A stretch of 64,000 nt of DNA. Origin: Chrysogorgia sp. JL179-B06 (taxonomy: Eukaryota; Cnidaria; Anthozoa; Scleralcyonacea; Chrysogorgiidae). Below, in pieces: positions 42,313 through 53,498 of the stretch. The position numbers were made by a program, and so were the translations under genes. How positions within the stretch are numbered: position 1 is the stretch's first letter; every line of letters begins with the position of its first letter. The notes beneath the pieces are model-generated. The model saw only the letters and a list, made by a program, of their open reading frames with translations, was not told where the DNA came from and did not search any database. The DNA lies in contig JAYKKM010000226.1 in assembly GCA_035772405.1 (NCBI GenBank), positions 744,001 to 808,000 on the forward strand, written 5' to 3'.

Positions 42313-44726
42313 GAAGCCGGAAATAGCTAGCGGCGGCCATCTTGGAGTGACCACTTTCTGTGACTACGCTATATAGTTTTACTTAGGCGAAGCCAAGTTT
42401 TCGCGTATTTAAGCAATTATCTGTTCACAAATCGAACTCATCCCAAATATCCTAAGAAGTAGAAAGTATTCAAAGGTATTTGGACTCAAAATATTGTAAG
42501 TTTAGGCGGAAAACGTCTGGAAAATGATTCAACAGCTCCATGTTTTGAAGTCCTGCAAAGTGCAAACCGCCAAGTAAGAAGCTTGGTCGTTGAATTGTCA
42601 GTGGTTTGGATCACTCAGGATTTATTTACTGTATCTGGACAAAGGTTTTAAGGACTCACTGTGGTAGCGCTTTCGTTCTTTCTCTTAATTTTTGTGGTTA
42701 CTCAACTTATTTATCCAAATATACTATTATATATACTGTATCTATATATATATAGTACAGGTTGTCGAATGGTACTGTAATTATCTAAATACTAAATAAG
42801 TTTCTGTGTGGTTGTACATTATTGCTTTATTAATTAATATTGTTGCCTTTGATTGCTTAGCTTTCAGTAAGAGGTACATTATTGTTGTTTTCACTTATTT
42901 ATGGAGTCAAAATTTATATCACTGTAAGACCCTATATATCATATATGATACATAATTCTGTGGCTTATGTTTGGGGGAGCTTATTTTGAGAAGGATTTTT
43001 GTATAGAATGCAGAGGACTTACCTTTGGGAGGTCTTATTATTGGAAGTTTACAGTATGTGTTTTATGGTCAAACATTGTCATTAATGGTTCCTGAAGTGC
43101 CCTGGCTTAATCCTTTAAGCAGCATATTTTTTCAGAGAATTTACCAGTGCAACGATGGCTGTGGATTTATCACAGATAGCATGTCATGATCATACATATA
43201 TTTGCAATTGCCAGGTAAATTTATTTTGGCAATATACTGACAATTATGTTATGAAAAAGGCAACCTCAAGAAAAAGGAGGAAAACAAACCCAATGAACCA
43301 GGCACCAAACAGCTACTACTTTGAAGTTTCAGTACGTCAATGTACAGTTCCTCACCAGGACTAATTTTATTAGGATTCAATGTGATGACATGCTGCATTC
43401 ATGTTCCTTTTATGGTTCCTATTTGTGCTTGTCTAAACCCAGGGGATAATTCTGTCGCTTTGGTGTTCATTACCTAACACATGTTTTATCATGTTTTATC
43501 AAACAGGTTTATTGGTAATATTAAAAATGGCACCATTTCTAGTTTGTAAATGGTGGTGAAATTATAGACCATACAGCTACAAATGGACTTGGCCAACAAG
43601 TTCATGGTGTCCCAATCCCTTGTGACAATGTATTGATAGTGACACTAAGAACTTTATTATACACAAGTCATTAACATTTATGTGCATGAGTTCACATAAA
43701 CTTTATCTGATTTAAGCTAGTATTGGTCTTGTCTTGTTTTTCTCAGGTACCCATCATGTTTAGAAGGTCTAGAAATTTAATAAAAACAGCAGCATTTAGC
43801 TTGTAATTGGGAGAAATGGCTGGTTTATCTGAACCAGTACTTTTCTAGCAACAGTATGAATGAAACTATTATCAACCTGGGGTAAAGATTTTCCAAATCC
43901 ACTATATGAATAGAAGCTTGACATATTCTCAATTATACTGTACAGACAGTACAGTATAATTAACTGTATTTTTGAGGAACATTTTGAAGAAAAGAATGTT
44001 CTAAATTAACTGAGCACACTTGTTTCACAAAAAGGTGGTAAACCTCCAAATTAAATTCATTTAATCTTTTATGGCAAATGGCCTTAATTATTGTTGATAA
44101 CAAAAAGATGAATAAAAATAGTGACATAAATTTTGACTTTAAATAAATAAGTGAAAACAACATTAATGTACATCTTACTGGAAGCTAAGCAATCAAAGGC
44201 AACAATAATTCATTAAACAATAATGTACAACCAGACCGAACCTTATTTAGTATTTAGATATTGTTATATACAGTACCATTCGACAACCTGTGCACTAAAT
44301 ATATTAATAGTATAATTTGGATAAATAAGTTGAGTAACCACAAAAATTAAGAGAAACAACGAAAGTGCTTACCACAGTGAGTCCTTAAAACCTTTGTCCA
44401 GATACAGTAAATAAATCCTTAGTCATCCAAACCACTGACAATTCAACGACCAAGCTTCTAATACTTGGCGGTTTGCACTTTGCAGGACTTCAAAACATGG
44501 AGCTGTGGGAATCATTTTCCAGACATTTTGCGCCTAAACTTACAATATTTTGAGTCCAAATACCTTTGAATACTTTCTACTTCTTAGGATATTTGGGATG
44601 AGTTCGATTTGTGAACAGATAATTGCTTAAATACGCGAAAACTCGGCTTCGCCTAAGTAAAACTATATAGCGTAGTCACAGAAAGTGGTCACTCCAAGAT
44701 GGCCGCCGCTAGCTATTTCCGGCTTC
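42313..44726. mobile_element. 2.4-kb element with about 600-bp terminal inverted repeats
   Basis: Left arm 42313-42925 (GAAGCCGGAAATAGCTAGCG, GGCCATCTTGGAGTGACCAC, TTGTCGAATGGTACTGTA) returns in reverse complement at about 44115-44726 with over 90 percent apparent identity. The interior (about 1.2 kb) has only short frames, such as 43155-43364 (QCNDGCGFI, KKATSRKRRKTNP) with a possible donor at CCAG|GTAAAT. No transposase is recognised. AAATC lies just outside both ends, a weak target-duplication candidate. Confidence 0.85.
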
Positions 44727-45182
44727 AAATCATTAACACTAGCGATTGCTTGGGAAGTATATATAGCGATTTCGAAACGGGTTGGTCCGCGATCTGATGA
44801 AAACTTATATGAATGCCAAACTTACAATGAATGCCAAACTTACAAAACTAAAAACGAATATAAACTTGAATACAACGTTATGTGTGTCATTGAATTGCTC
44901 AAATGATGTCAATAGAAGCACAAAGAACTTACTTGACGAAGCCAAGTTGCAAGTGTCAGGTAATATCACCCGAGGAGACTGGATATTATATGAAAGAGGT
45001 AACTTTATTAATATTTATGATTTGTTTTATTTTTGCCTGTATAATTGTTTATTACTTGGGCCACTTGTGGTGAGCACAAGTCTTAAATCCAGCTTGATTT
45101 CTGTGTTCGTCATGTTCATGTTCGTCGTCGTTTTATACGTCGAGAATGTAATTATTGCGTGGGCGTATAAATAGCGAATTAA
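44727..45182 (+). other. Intronic, unassigned frame
   Basis: A 130-residue frame at 44782-45174 has LCVSLNCSNDVNRSTKN then RGDWILYERG before a GTAACTTT that could be a donor, and a hydrophobic tail. I do not recognise it and would not call a gene. Confidence 0.3.
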
Positions 45183-45500
45183 AGCGATTTCGGCCCGTTT
45201 TATTGTCAATGAATCGCAGTCTGAAAAGCATTTACGAGACCTGTAAACCCGCAAATTAATGCAAAGATTCTCTCAAGATAACTGGATGACTGAGAGAAAC
45301 ACAGATGAGAGATTAAAGAGAGAACCGTGGACGAAACGTCAACATAACAGAGATAGTCGTTGCAAGGCAAAGCGATTTCGGACTTTCGTTTTATTGACAA
45401 TGAATCGCAGTTGGAAAGTTTACCGAGACCTGTAAACCTGCAAACCATTGCAAAGATTCTCTCCAAGATGAAAGAAACACAGATGAGAGATCAATCATGA
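45183..45500. repeat. Tandem duplication, unit about 190 bp
   Basis: AGCGATTTCGG, TTTTATTG-CAATGAATCGCAG, CGAGACCTGTAAACC, GCAAAGATTCTCTC and AAACACAGATGAGAGAT occur twice in the same order (copy 1 about 45181-45330, copy 2 about 45371-45500). Confidence 0.8.
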
Positions 45501-46436
45501 AGACAGAATGGACAGCCGAAGGGCAGGGAAATATTATTATACTGTGTTGACATTTATCCCGTGAAACTCCGTAATATTAATCATGAAATGTTGTGTTTTT
45601 ATCCGATTTACATCAATTCTATATCAAAATGATCACTTGAATTTGGCGAATCGAACGCTGTAGGTTTCGTCTACTTAAAATGTGAAGATCAGATGTTATA
45701 TAAGAAAATGCGTATCAGCGATTAAAGCGAGACTCGCCTCTAAAATCAAAGGACATGGCTTCAAGATCTATTCGTTGTTTACCCGATGATTTAATGCTTT
45801 TATGTTCGTTAAACCGATGTAATTTCGTAACAGATATGTTTCGTATACCTTTCCGTTGTTTTTATATAAATTTTAACACGAAGACCTTCAATCGAACAGA
45901 TATTAGAAAAAATAGCATTGCCCGTGTTTAGTGTTCACATTAAATTTCGTCTGCGTGTCAGGCGTATTGCATTGGGGGGGGGGGGGGGGTAGCCTGCGTG
46001 TAGACGCCTGATTTTTCTTCCTCATTGCCGAGGTAAGCTTTCGCCATTGCATACCCATACCCCCCGCCCAAATCCACGCCATATCTCCCTAATTTGTCCA
46101 GTGATTAAGTGGACCACAAATGTCGTGCAAAATATTAAAAGTCGATGTGATTTCAACAGTTTATCGTTTCATAATTGAACAGTCGTTTATGGTTCCATGA
46201 ACATGAACTGCATGATGTTTTGACTAATAATTCAGAAAGCACGTTGCCATCGAATAACCCTGCTTCCGTTGACATTGTATACCTGTATATGAGAATGTAA
46301 AAAGTTCCCAGTTATCAATAGAAGTTTCCGCTGATATTGACCCAGAGACAAAGATCTCGTTATGCTAAATTTATTGTGATTGTAACAACCGCCATGTTGG
46401 TCGACGTGATCGTGATCGAGAACCGATCAGGAGCAG
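45501..46436. other. Intronic; G-run and CCTGCGTGTAGACGCC motif
   Basis: An 18-G run at 45975-45992 precedes TAGCCTGCGTGTAGACGCC. The segment CATTGCATACCCATACCCCC through CCTAATTTGTCCAGTGATTA (about 46047-46107) recurs at 48560-48650. No gene seen. Confidence 0.6.
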
Positions 46437-46445
46437 GATCCCAGC

Positions 46446-47019
46446 ATGGATAGTAAATAGACTGGATAGGAAACTAAGATCACGTGCGACGTTTCCAGCA
46501 TGCTGATTGGTTTAGCCACCAGTTGGTCGCGTGAAAACCTAGTTGCAAATCGTGATGTCACAAAATCACCATAAATCGCAACGTTTAGCAATAATACAGC
46601 TAAACATGATAGTCAAACTACCAAAAAATATCACAATGCGACTTTACGATGGAATATCCGACTACCATTACTCATTTTAGGCGAAAAGATCCAACTTTAG
46701 ACGGTGAAAAACGCGTCCCAAATTTCAACTAAAACAACGGTAGTTTTGCGACGCCAGTTTCTTCACCACAAAACGAAAACAGCTGAAACAAAGACGAACA
46801 ACATTTACCTCGATCATTTGGTCGTGGCTTAGGCAGGTTTGTAAGACGATGAAACATTTTGGAATCTCAATATAGCTACTTGAATACGAAAATATGGAGA
46901 AGTCGAAGAGAAACTCAGCAAAATCTGTGTACTCGTGACATCTTCGTGACATCACGAATTTCAACTAGGTTTTCACGCTGACGTCAACCAGTTTCCTATC
47001 CAGTCTATTTACTATCCAT
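46446..47019. mobile_element. Mutator-type MITE with 9-bp target duplication
   Basis: 574 bp. Inverted ends ATGGATAGTAAATAGACTGG through AGGAAACT, continuing with GTGAAAACCTAGTTG and CGTGATGTCAC in subterminal positions. GATCCCAGC is duplicated at 46437-46445 and 47020-47028. 9 bp and long inverted ends fit Mutator-like elements. No transposase. Confidence 0.92.
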
Positions 47020-47289
47020 GATCCCAGCTAAAAAACTCGCCTTTTGAATAAAAGTAGAAAATTGCGTAAACAGCTTCGAAAACACATTAAAAGAAATGTA
47101 CCCAGGTCTTCTCATATCCATCGTCTAGTTTATGCATTTAGCCATGAACTGAAAAGGTTGCTGAGCAATCAATAAGATATTTTATACCTCAAGTTATTAA
47201 AAATCAAAGGGTTTACATGAAAAATCAAAACGACATAGAAAACAAACAGCTGGATCGAAAACTTCTGTATAGAGAGGAACAAGACTTAC

Positions 47290-47750
47290 ATGAACTTAAA
47301 CCACAGACTGAATTGCTGCAAGTTCAGTCTTAATAGAGACATTGAAAAGAACCCAGGTCCTACTTTTATTGATCCAAATAAAACTATTCATGCACCTTAT
47401 AGTCAAGGTGATGTTGATGTATTTGGTCCAAATGCAGGACAGCAATGTGTAGCTATGAGTTTGTGTGCTTTGATACATAACTTCTGCAGAAACAAATCAA
47501 TTACTTACACAATAAATCACCCAGAACACTGAGTTGAAATTATGAACCTTGGAAATGAATTGTATTCTGCATTGTAAAGATTATCAAGGCAATCTTATTT
47601 ATTGCTAACTGAATTACCTACCATGGTTACAGTTCTAAACACAAATTATCAACTTGAGTTTAGTGAAAGTTACTCTGGTAGACTCCATACAACTACTTTG
47701 AATGAAAACATTCCATATGTCATGCCCTCAGAAAGCATGCACACATAGCT
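47290..47750 (+). pseudogene. 2A-motif protein with Cys-protease-like segment, decayed
   Basis: ATG at 47290 opens MNLNHRLNCCKFSLNRDIEK then NPGPTF. RDIEKNPGP fits the 2A consensus D-x-E-x-N-P-G-P, where ribosomes skip the Gly-Pro bond. After it, YSQGDVDVFGPNAGQQCVAM then SLCALIHNF has a Q-x-C arrangement suggestive of papain-like or OTU-like proteases (inference). Reading continues past TGA at 47530 with VEIMNLGNELYSAL and past TAA near 47575 with SYLLLTELPTMVTVLNTNYQ and SGRLHTTTLNENIPYVMP to about 47735, so two nonsense changes have killed it. 2A motifs at the N-terminus are known from LINEs and some immune-type genes of invertebrates. Confidence 0.72.
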
Positions 47751-48544
47751 TTTTTAACTCAGATTTTCTCTCTATTTTATATTTATAGACTAAACAAAAG
47801 ATCTGGTAGAATTATGAAAACCTCGACAATATTCATGAGACATCATTGCCTGCATTGGGATTGTAGCTACGTGACATGCTGCTGAAGTTGTGCCAGTTGG
47901 TCAAACCATCAACCACCAATTAATTACTTAGTACTCTGCTATTAAATGACTTTGACATAACTGACCACCAAAACTCCAATGGCCACCAAAATAACTTTGC
48001 TTTAACCACATGCTTGAATCGATGGAATGCATTGTGATTGTAACATTGCCATTATCAAACCAAGCGACTGTCAACAAAGGTCAAAGCCATGAACCTCATT
48101 CACTGCATATGTTTTGCCATTCGTACATCTCTCTTTTATAAAGAATTTTCATGTGGAGTTGTTAAAGAAGACTATAAATAGCAAAAATGGTCTGAATACA
48201 GTATATCGAACATAAACAGTGTGACTATCTTTAGATAAAGAATGAACATGCTCATGTTGCCATGGCAATTACAAATCATCTGATGTATGCCATAAATAAA
48301 TCATTATCCTGGTCCCAAATATCCAATGAAAAATTATGAACACCATCAAAACAGTATATAAAAAGCAACTGAAATTAACTAGAATATGCACACAAAATGT
48401 CACAATACTGTGTCATGTACTTCACTTGTTATATGTTGTCCCGATCTAGGTTCTCTATACATGTATAATATTAATAAATAAAATAATTAAAAATTATCCT
48501 TTATATATAAGACAAGTGAGCGTGTTTTCTAATTCCAACTGTCT
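47751..48544. other. Intronic, nothing recognised
   Basis: AT-rich, without supported frames. It may be the 3' part of the element carrying the 2A frame, but I see no motif. Confidence 0.35.
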
Positions 48545-48660
48545 AACATGCCCATCGGGGCCATTGCATACCCATACCCCCGCAAGCAGCCCGCCCTAAC
48601 CCGCACAGAGCCACCCGCACCATATGTCCCTAATTTGTCCACTGATTACGTAGCCCGAGT
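48545..48660. repeat. Dispersed repeat shared with 45985-46107
   Basis: CATTGCATACCCATACCCCC and ATGTCCCTAATTTGTCCACT match the earlier copy. It is followed by GTTAACGCCTAGCGGGCGTC. Confidence 0.55.
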
Positions 48661-48689
48661 TAACGCCTAGCGGGCGTCTTGTTGCTAAT

Positions 48690-49494
48690 AAATCTCTGGG
48701 CGTCTTGATACGGACTTGTTATGACTTAATTGATACAAGAGTGAGGAGAACTTTGTATTTATCACTCGTTAAATCTCGACTGAGTTATGGTTCTCAAGTA
48801 TGGTCTCCACAAACTGCCATCTGGATGAAGAGGATAGAAGGTATACAAAGCCGTGCCACGCTGTGGATTCTGGGAATGAAACGCTTCTGCCTCTTGCTTC
48901 GATAGAGAGATCAAAGATTTATTGTTCTACTATAAATATAGACATGGTCTTATTGAACTCGACGTGGAAAAATTTACATCTGTTGTCTGTAGCCGAACAA
49001 GACGAGGTTCAACTTCTTCGTACCTTCAGACCCCTTTTTGCAAAACTATAGTACTTTTAAAATGTCGTATTTTAATATAATTAGTAATTTGTGGAACTTC
49101 CTTTTAAATATAGCTCCTTTGGGTTACTTATTTGACTATTACTAGTTTTAAAACATTTCTGTGTAAGACTTACAAGGAGCTTCTTTCAAAGTTATTTGAT
49201 CCAGACTTACCTTGCACCTATTCTTTTTGGGGGAGGTACGAGCACACAGTACGCGGCTGCTTTCGCAGGCTACTATTCTTTGTGCAGGACTTGTCCTTGT
49301 CATAATTAATTTTACTTGACATTTAGTTTTGTTTTTCTTGTTTTTTTGTTTCTCTTTTTATTTTAACATTTGTGTATTTTAACATATGGGACTTTGTCCC
49401 GTTCATGTCTAGCCTTATTTGGTTAATTATTATTATGTATTTCTTTTGGATTACCAAATTAAAGTTGTTAAACTAAACTAAACTAAACTAAAGT
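48690..49494 (+). pseudogene. LINE ORF2 C-terminus and 3' UTR
   Basis: RVRRTLYLSLVKSRLSYGSQ then VWSPQTAIWMKRIEGIQSRA then TLWILG (48738-48885) is the C-terminal block of CR1-type ORF2. Later frames hold FQGASFKVI-like scraps. The 3' UTR runs through TATGGGACTTTGTCCCGTTC to an AAACTAAACTAAACTAAACT tail at 49472-49492. The tail directly precedes the 102-bp repeat region of the DUF6589 element. Confidence 0.8.
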
Positions 49495-49563
49495 AGTCGG
49501 TTTTAGGTTTTGGTTCTTGTATCTACTGCGCATGAGCGAGTAGATACATTGCTGTCGTGCGAG

Positions 49564-49665
49564 TGTAGACTTGCTCCAAGTCCGCCTCTTGGTTCGGTTA
49601 AAACGAGTTTAATGGTTTGGGTTTGTTTACACCGGTTTGTTTCGAGTTTTGGTATTAAAGACGCG
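49564..49665 (+). repeat. 102-bp direct repeat, copy 1
   Basis: TGTAGACTTGCTCCAAGTCC through GGTATTAAAGACGCG. Identical at every base to 56460-56561 and in the same orientation. This copy lies upstream of the DUF6589 start. Its AAGTCCGCCTC returns inverted as GAGGCGGACTT near 49730. Confidence 0.95.
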
Positions 49666-49848
49666 GGCGAGCGAAAACGCGGGCGGGCGAAAACGCGGGC
49701 GGGCGAAAGGCGGGCGGGCGGAAAGGGGAGAGGCGGACTTGTCTCACTTGCAGGAATTCGAATATTATATATTTGGCGCGAAAATTGATTGACAGATGTG
49801 CGGGCTTGTCGATTTCTGTTCTGTCAACATTGCCTTGTTTACAACATT
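49666..49848 (+). promoter_or_regulatory. GC-rich promoter-like region with E2F-like site
   Basis: Contains four GGCGGGCGAAAA-type units (49664-49725), a local GC island in AT-rich DNA, then TTTGGCGCGAAAAT at 49771-49784. TTTGGCGCGAAA matches an E2F/DP consensus. It lies 65 bases before the start codon of the DUF6589 gene. Function is inferred. Confidence 0.45.
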
Positions 49849-50364
49849 ATGATGACTGAATCGACTCCAACAAAAACAGTTCATCGTCCAAATATATCGC
49901 CAAAGTCTAAGGAATCAGTATGTGTTCTCTGCTTGGACGTCATATCCAATCCTGATTATCGAAGAAAGCTTTTTTCGAAGTCGGAGAAAACACAAGCTTG
50001 TGTGAATTTGGAAATCATCGTCGGTGCACAAATAAGCAAAGAAAGTTGTATTACTACGATAGTTTGCAGAAAATGTGACCGCCGAAACGATGGCTTGGTA
50101 AAAAAGATTTTGGAACTAAGGGAGCAGTTTTCTTCTTCTAAATCGAAGCTACTTGCTGAACGCGGTTTTATTAAATCAGTCAAAAGGCAGAGTAGAGAAG
50201 ACACCGCGACTGATGATCAGAGCGGCAAACGTCGAGCAAGAAATCTTTTCGAAACCACCCCGAGTACCGCTGAGCAAATTCAGTTGACTTTACCAACTGC
50301 AATGACGGAAAAATTTACTCAAACCTTATCCTGGCCTGAAGATTCTGAGATATCTGCAGTTCAT
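49849..50364 (+). CDS. DUF6589-type protein, exon 1 (N-terminal zinc finger)
   Basis: 172 codons from ATG 49849 (MMTESTPTKTVHRPN) to donor CAT|GTGAGT. Cys25-x2-Cys28 and Cys73-x2-Cys76, 44 residues apart, with a basic stretch between, look like a ZAD-type or treble-clef finger, probably DNA- or protein-binding. A coiled segment (VKKILELREQFSSSKSKLLA) and a basic patch (SVKRQSRE, SGKRRARN) follow. The four exons join in phase 0 to about 1002 residues. The protein is the first gene of a convergent pair with the RecQ-like helicase. DUF6589 proteins have no established function and occur as multicopy genes in cnidarians and fungi, which is general family knowledge. No frame damage was seen, so it may be expressed. 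Confidence 0.8.
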
Positions 50365-50595
50365 GTGAGTATTATAAATATTTATTATAGTCTGTTTTCT
50401 TACAGAATCAGTCAGGTCGTTCTGTAAGCCCGTTTTTTTCACGCTTTTAGTTTTTGATATTGCAAGTTTTGATATTTATCAATTTCATAGAGGGGCTTTC
50501 GTTCATGCAGACTTGCCAAAAATAAACTGAACTGAATGGCTTTGCGAAAGTCTATTAAATTATCATTATCAATATTTCCTATGCAATCTTTCCAG

Positions 50596-51672
50596 GTGGT
50601 CATTCAATACCCTAACAGCCCCAACAGAATAATTCAACTAAAGGACGACCTTCAAAGAATTGGAAGACAGTTGGCGTTAGGAGACAATGCTTCAATTTCA
50701 AGGGCATTAATAGCGTTACCAGAGACCAATGAAATAATTCATCAACTGATTGGCCAAGAAATAACATCAGAAGTCGTTGGGCTCTGTTCCAAGACTAACT
50801 GTTCAGTGTTGAGGAAGTCCACTCCTGAAGAACTGGCAGAGTTTTCATGGGAAAATGTGCATCACGAATTGAAAACCAGAGCACCAAAGTATCTTCAATT
50901 TTTAGAATCTGCAATAGCAAATCCATCACAAAGTAGAAATGTGCTGAAGACTAAAGAATCTCTTATTGCACCAATGTTAGATGCTGGATGTCAGCTGATC
51001 TCAATATTCAATGAGGACATGAATGTCACCAGAAAGATGAAATCAGTTGTTTTAAAAAAAGGGAGCCTCAAGAAGGCAGCTTTCAAAAGATTGTCACCTT
51101 TGTATATCTGCATGGGATATGGAGCAACAAACACTCTTTTCGAAACTGCTGGCAAAGGATTTGATAAGACATTGAAAGAATGGAAAAGCGAGGTTGAAGA
51201 AGGAGTCAAGAAGGAGAATTCTATACTGTTGAGTTTGCAGAATGCAACTAAAGCTGGAGGCGATGATTGTGTCTTAGCTGGACAGTTAAATGAAGAATTA
51301 AATGGCCATAGAAAAACTATGCACCCAGGTTATTCATTTACTGGAGACAATGTTGACATGAGAATTCTCCCACGTCAGATGACTCTAAGTAATAAAAACA
51401 AAGATCACCACATGTACCAGATGGTATCTTTCAAGAATAGAATTCCATCAAACGACCTTTCAAATGAACATGCTAAAAACGATGCTAACCTAGTGCCTTT
51501 TTCAACTTTTCTACCAAGTGGTGATGAGCAGTCTGCATTAGTTGAGGAATTCATAGTTCTGATTGGTCATGTCTGGGGGCAGTACATTCCTTCATTAACA
51601 TGGTTTCTGGAACACCTTCCAAAAAGAATTGTTCATGCACAGATGGAAAACACCAAAAAGAAAACAGAGAAG
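50596..51672 (+). CDS. DUF6589-type protein, exon 2
   Basis: 359 codons between acceptor TTTCCAG and donor AAG|GTATTT, phase 0 on both sides. It starts VVIQYPNSPNRIIQLKDDLQ. It contains ENVHHELKTRAPKYLQFLES, LIAPMLDAGCQLISIFNEDM, LSPLYICMGYGATNTLFETA, the Asp-rich FTGDNVDMRILPRQMTLSNK and DHHMYQMVSFKNRIPSNDLS. The GDNVD segment is a conserved hallmark of this family and could hold a metal-binding Asp pair (inference). The frame extends upstream of 50596 as intron readthrough. Confidence 0.82.
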
Positions 51673-51909
51673 GTATTTATGTTAGTTTATTATATATATA
51701 AGTTATATATTGTGTCAATATAAAGTTATGTTATCTTACCTAATTCACCCCTCCCAAAAAAACAAACAAAAAAACTGAACCTTAAAATAATGTGCATCAC
51801 TAAAAAGAAAGTCACACCAAATGGTAGAACATACCATATACAGGTACAATGGTACATGTACCCTCCCAGTTTGGGAAATAATATATTACATTGATGCTTC
51901 AAAATATAG

Positions 51910-52173
51910 GTACATCTTGGTGTCCTACGAAAAAATGAGCAGCATGAAGATGATATGCTAGACATTTTACAATGGCTTCATCCATATGTACCTGGACATG
52001 ATGAAGATTCTGTTTCCAAACCAGTTAAGGTTCTAAGTGGCGGAGACTACCTAACATTTGAGCGTCACAAAGAAGCACAGTCCAGTATGCAAGATGCTCG
52101 TACACCATCAGCCAGACTGGAAGGATTAATTCCCAAAATTGAAGATTTTCATAACCAGGCTGAGTGGCTTCAG
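51910..52173 (+). CDS. DUF6589-type protein, exon 3
   Basis: 88 codons between AAATATAG and CAG|GTATTA. VHLGVLRKNEQHEDDMLDIL, then VKVLSGGDYLTFERHKEAQS and LEGLIPKIEDFHNQAEWLQ. GGDYLT (Asp577 of the joined protein) corresponds to the family's GDQLT motif, and DFH to its (D/E)WH. Both are candidates for an RNase-H-like catalytic core, which is a hypothesis. Confidence 0.82.
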
Positions 52174-52346
52174 GTATTAAATCTTAAAGGTTTAAGTTGA
52201 ATTGCATCATTTTACAAATTCTTTCTAAGAGACCACAAATTCCTTTATCTAGATTTATATTTTTTTAATGGAAAGGTGTTTATTATTTTGTGAAAATGTG
52301 TTAAAAGAAAATAATTATGAATTCTCTATTTGACATTTTTTATCAG

Positions 52347-53498
52347 GTCATATGGCATCATCTTTACGACCAAAGCTCTTGCAGAGACAAAGGAACACTC
52401 TATGCTGCAAGAAATGTTCTTGATGCAAGGAATGTAACTTCTGACCCTCACAAAAACTTTTATGCCTGTAGTGAGTTTCTGAACAAAGTTTTAAGTGCAT
52501 ACCTTATTTGTGGGGCACTGCAACACTTTGACATGCAAAACATTGGTGATGAACCAGTTCAAAATGGATACACTGGTGAACCAATTGACAAGAATGCAAA
52601 ACAAGAATATGTCCATCAAATCATCAAAAGGTTTGTTGAAGAGCATGTTGTGAATAACATCCCAAAACTATGTCCCAACGCTCCTGGATCAAATGAAGTG
52701 ATTGAACTGAGATGTAGATTTTGTGACAAGACATATGTACGACCTAGTGCTCTACAAAAGCATGAAGGAAAAAAACATGGATTGGAACCAGCTCTTGGCA
52801 GCTCAGCCTCTGATAACCCAACTACCACTGATAAAGATGAAGAAGACAGAGTGTACAATTACACCCACCAAGCCCTCGTTCTCTTGCTGTTACGAATGAA
52901 TCACAATGATGCGATCAAACTTGGTGATGGTGAGAGGGTTTTGAGACTGTACAAATTTTTCTGTTTGTTTTACAAAGTAAGCAAATGTCCCAAGTATGCC
53001 TTTGCAACTCTGCATTTACAAGCACAAGTAAATTGTCTTTTGAGCCCAAGACTGGCACATTCCCTTACATGGAACAGGTTTGTCAATCACCAAGGAGAAG
53101 TCGACACAAATTTCCCTATGGATTTGGATGTTGAGCATGACAACAGGGCATTCAAATCTGACATTCACAGTTTTAAAGGAGAGATAACCGATAGGAGTAT
53201 TGCCAGGGTGAGTCATTCTACTGAGCCAACAGATGCCATCCTTACAGCATTTGACAAATCTACCCATGTTAGGAAGCCATCAGGGAAGCATACCAAAATG
53301 TCAACTGAAGATGATGTCCTGCTCCTAGTTGATCATCTGCAGGAGGTTGATTTGTACAAAACTACACCTGGGAGAAAACACATGGCATTCCCCAACATGA
53401 AACATGATTTGCTTGCAGATATTGATGTCAATAACCTCAAAAAATGGATTTCTAAATCTTTAAAAAAATTCTCAAGAAAACATTTCTATCAAATTTAA
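52347..53498 (+). CDS. DUF6589-type protein, exon 4 (C-terminal)
   Basis: 383 codons plus TAA after TTTATCAG. VIWHHLYDQSSCRDKGTLYA continues the (D/E)WH block. A C2H2 zinc finger follows (Cys742-x2-Cys745-x12-His758-x4-His763, in CRFCDKTYVRPSALQ). The conserved tail is WNRFVNHQGEVDTNFPMDLD then VEHDNRAFK, with Glu and Asn/Arg near residues 882-886. The finger between the GD and VEH-NR motifs looks like an insertion in the core domain. A poly(A) signal AATAAA lies at 54003. Confidence 0.85.
   Translation, partial: VIWHHLYDQSSCRDKGTLYAARNVLDARNVTSDPHKNFYACSEFLNKVLSAYLICGALQHFDMQNIGDEPVQNGYTGEPIDKNAKQEYVHQIIKRFVEEHVVNNIPKLCPNAPGSNEVIELRCRFCDKTYVRPSALQKHEGKKHGLEPALGSSASDNPTTTDKDEEDRVYNYTHQALVLLLLRMNHNDAIKLGDGERVLRLYKFFCLFYKVSKCPKYAFATLHLQAQVNCLLSPRLAHSLTWNRFVNHQGEVDTNFPMDLDVEHDNRAFKSDIHSFKGEITDRSIARVSHSTEPTDAILTAFDKSTHVRKPSGKHTKMSTEDDVLLLVDHLQEVDLYKTTPGRKHMAFPNMKHDLLADIDVNNLKKWISKSLKKFSRKHFYQI

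Noticed and set aside
44782..45174. 130-residue plus frame with a hydrophobic tail
   Set aside because: No recognisable domain, and its hydrophobic end follows a possible donor; insufficient support for a gene.
49789..49848. Upstream extension of the DUF6589 start
   Set aside because: The frame begins at a TTG and the E2F-like site lies within 20 bases; the first ATG is 49849.
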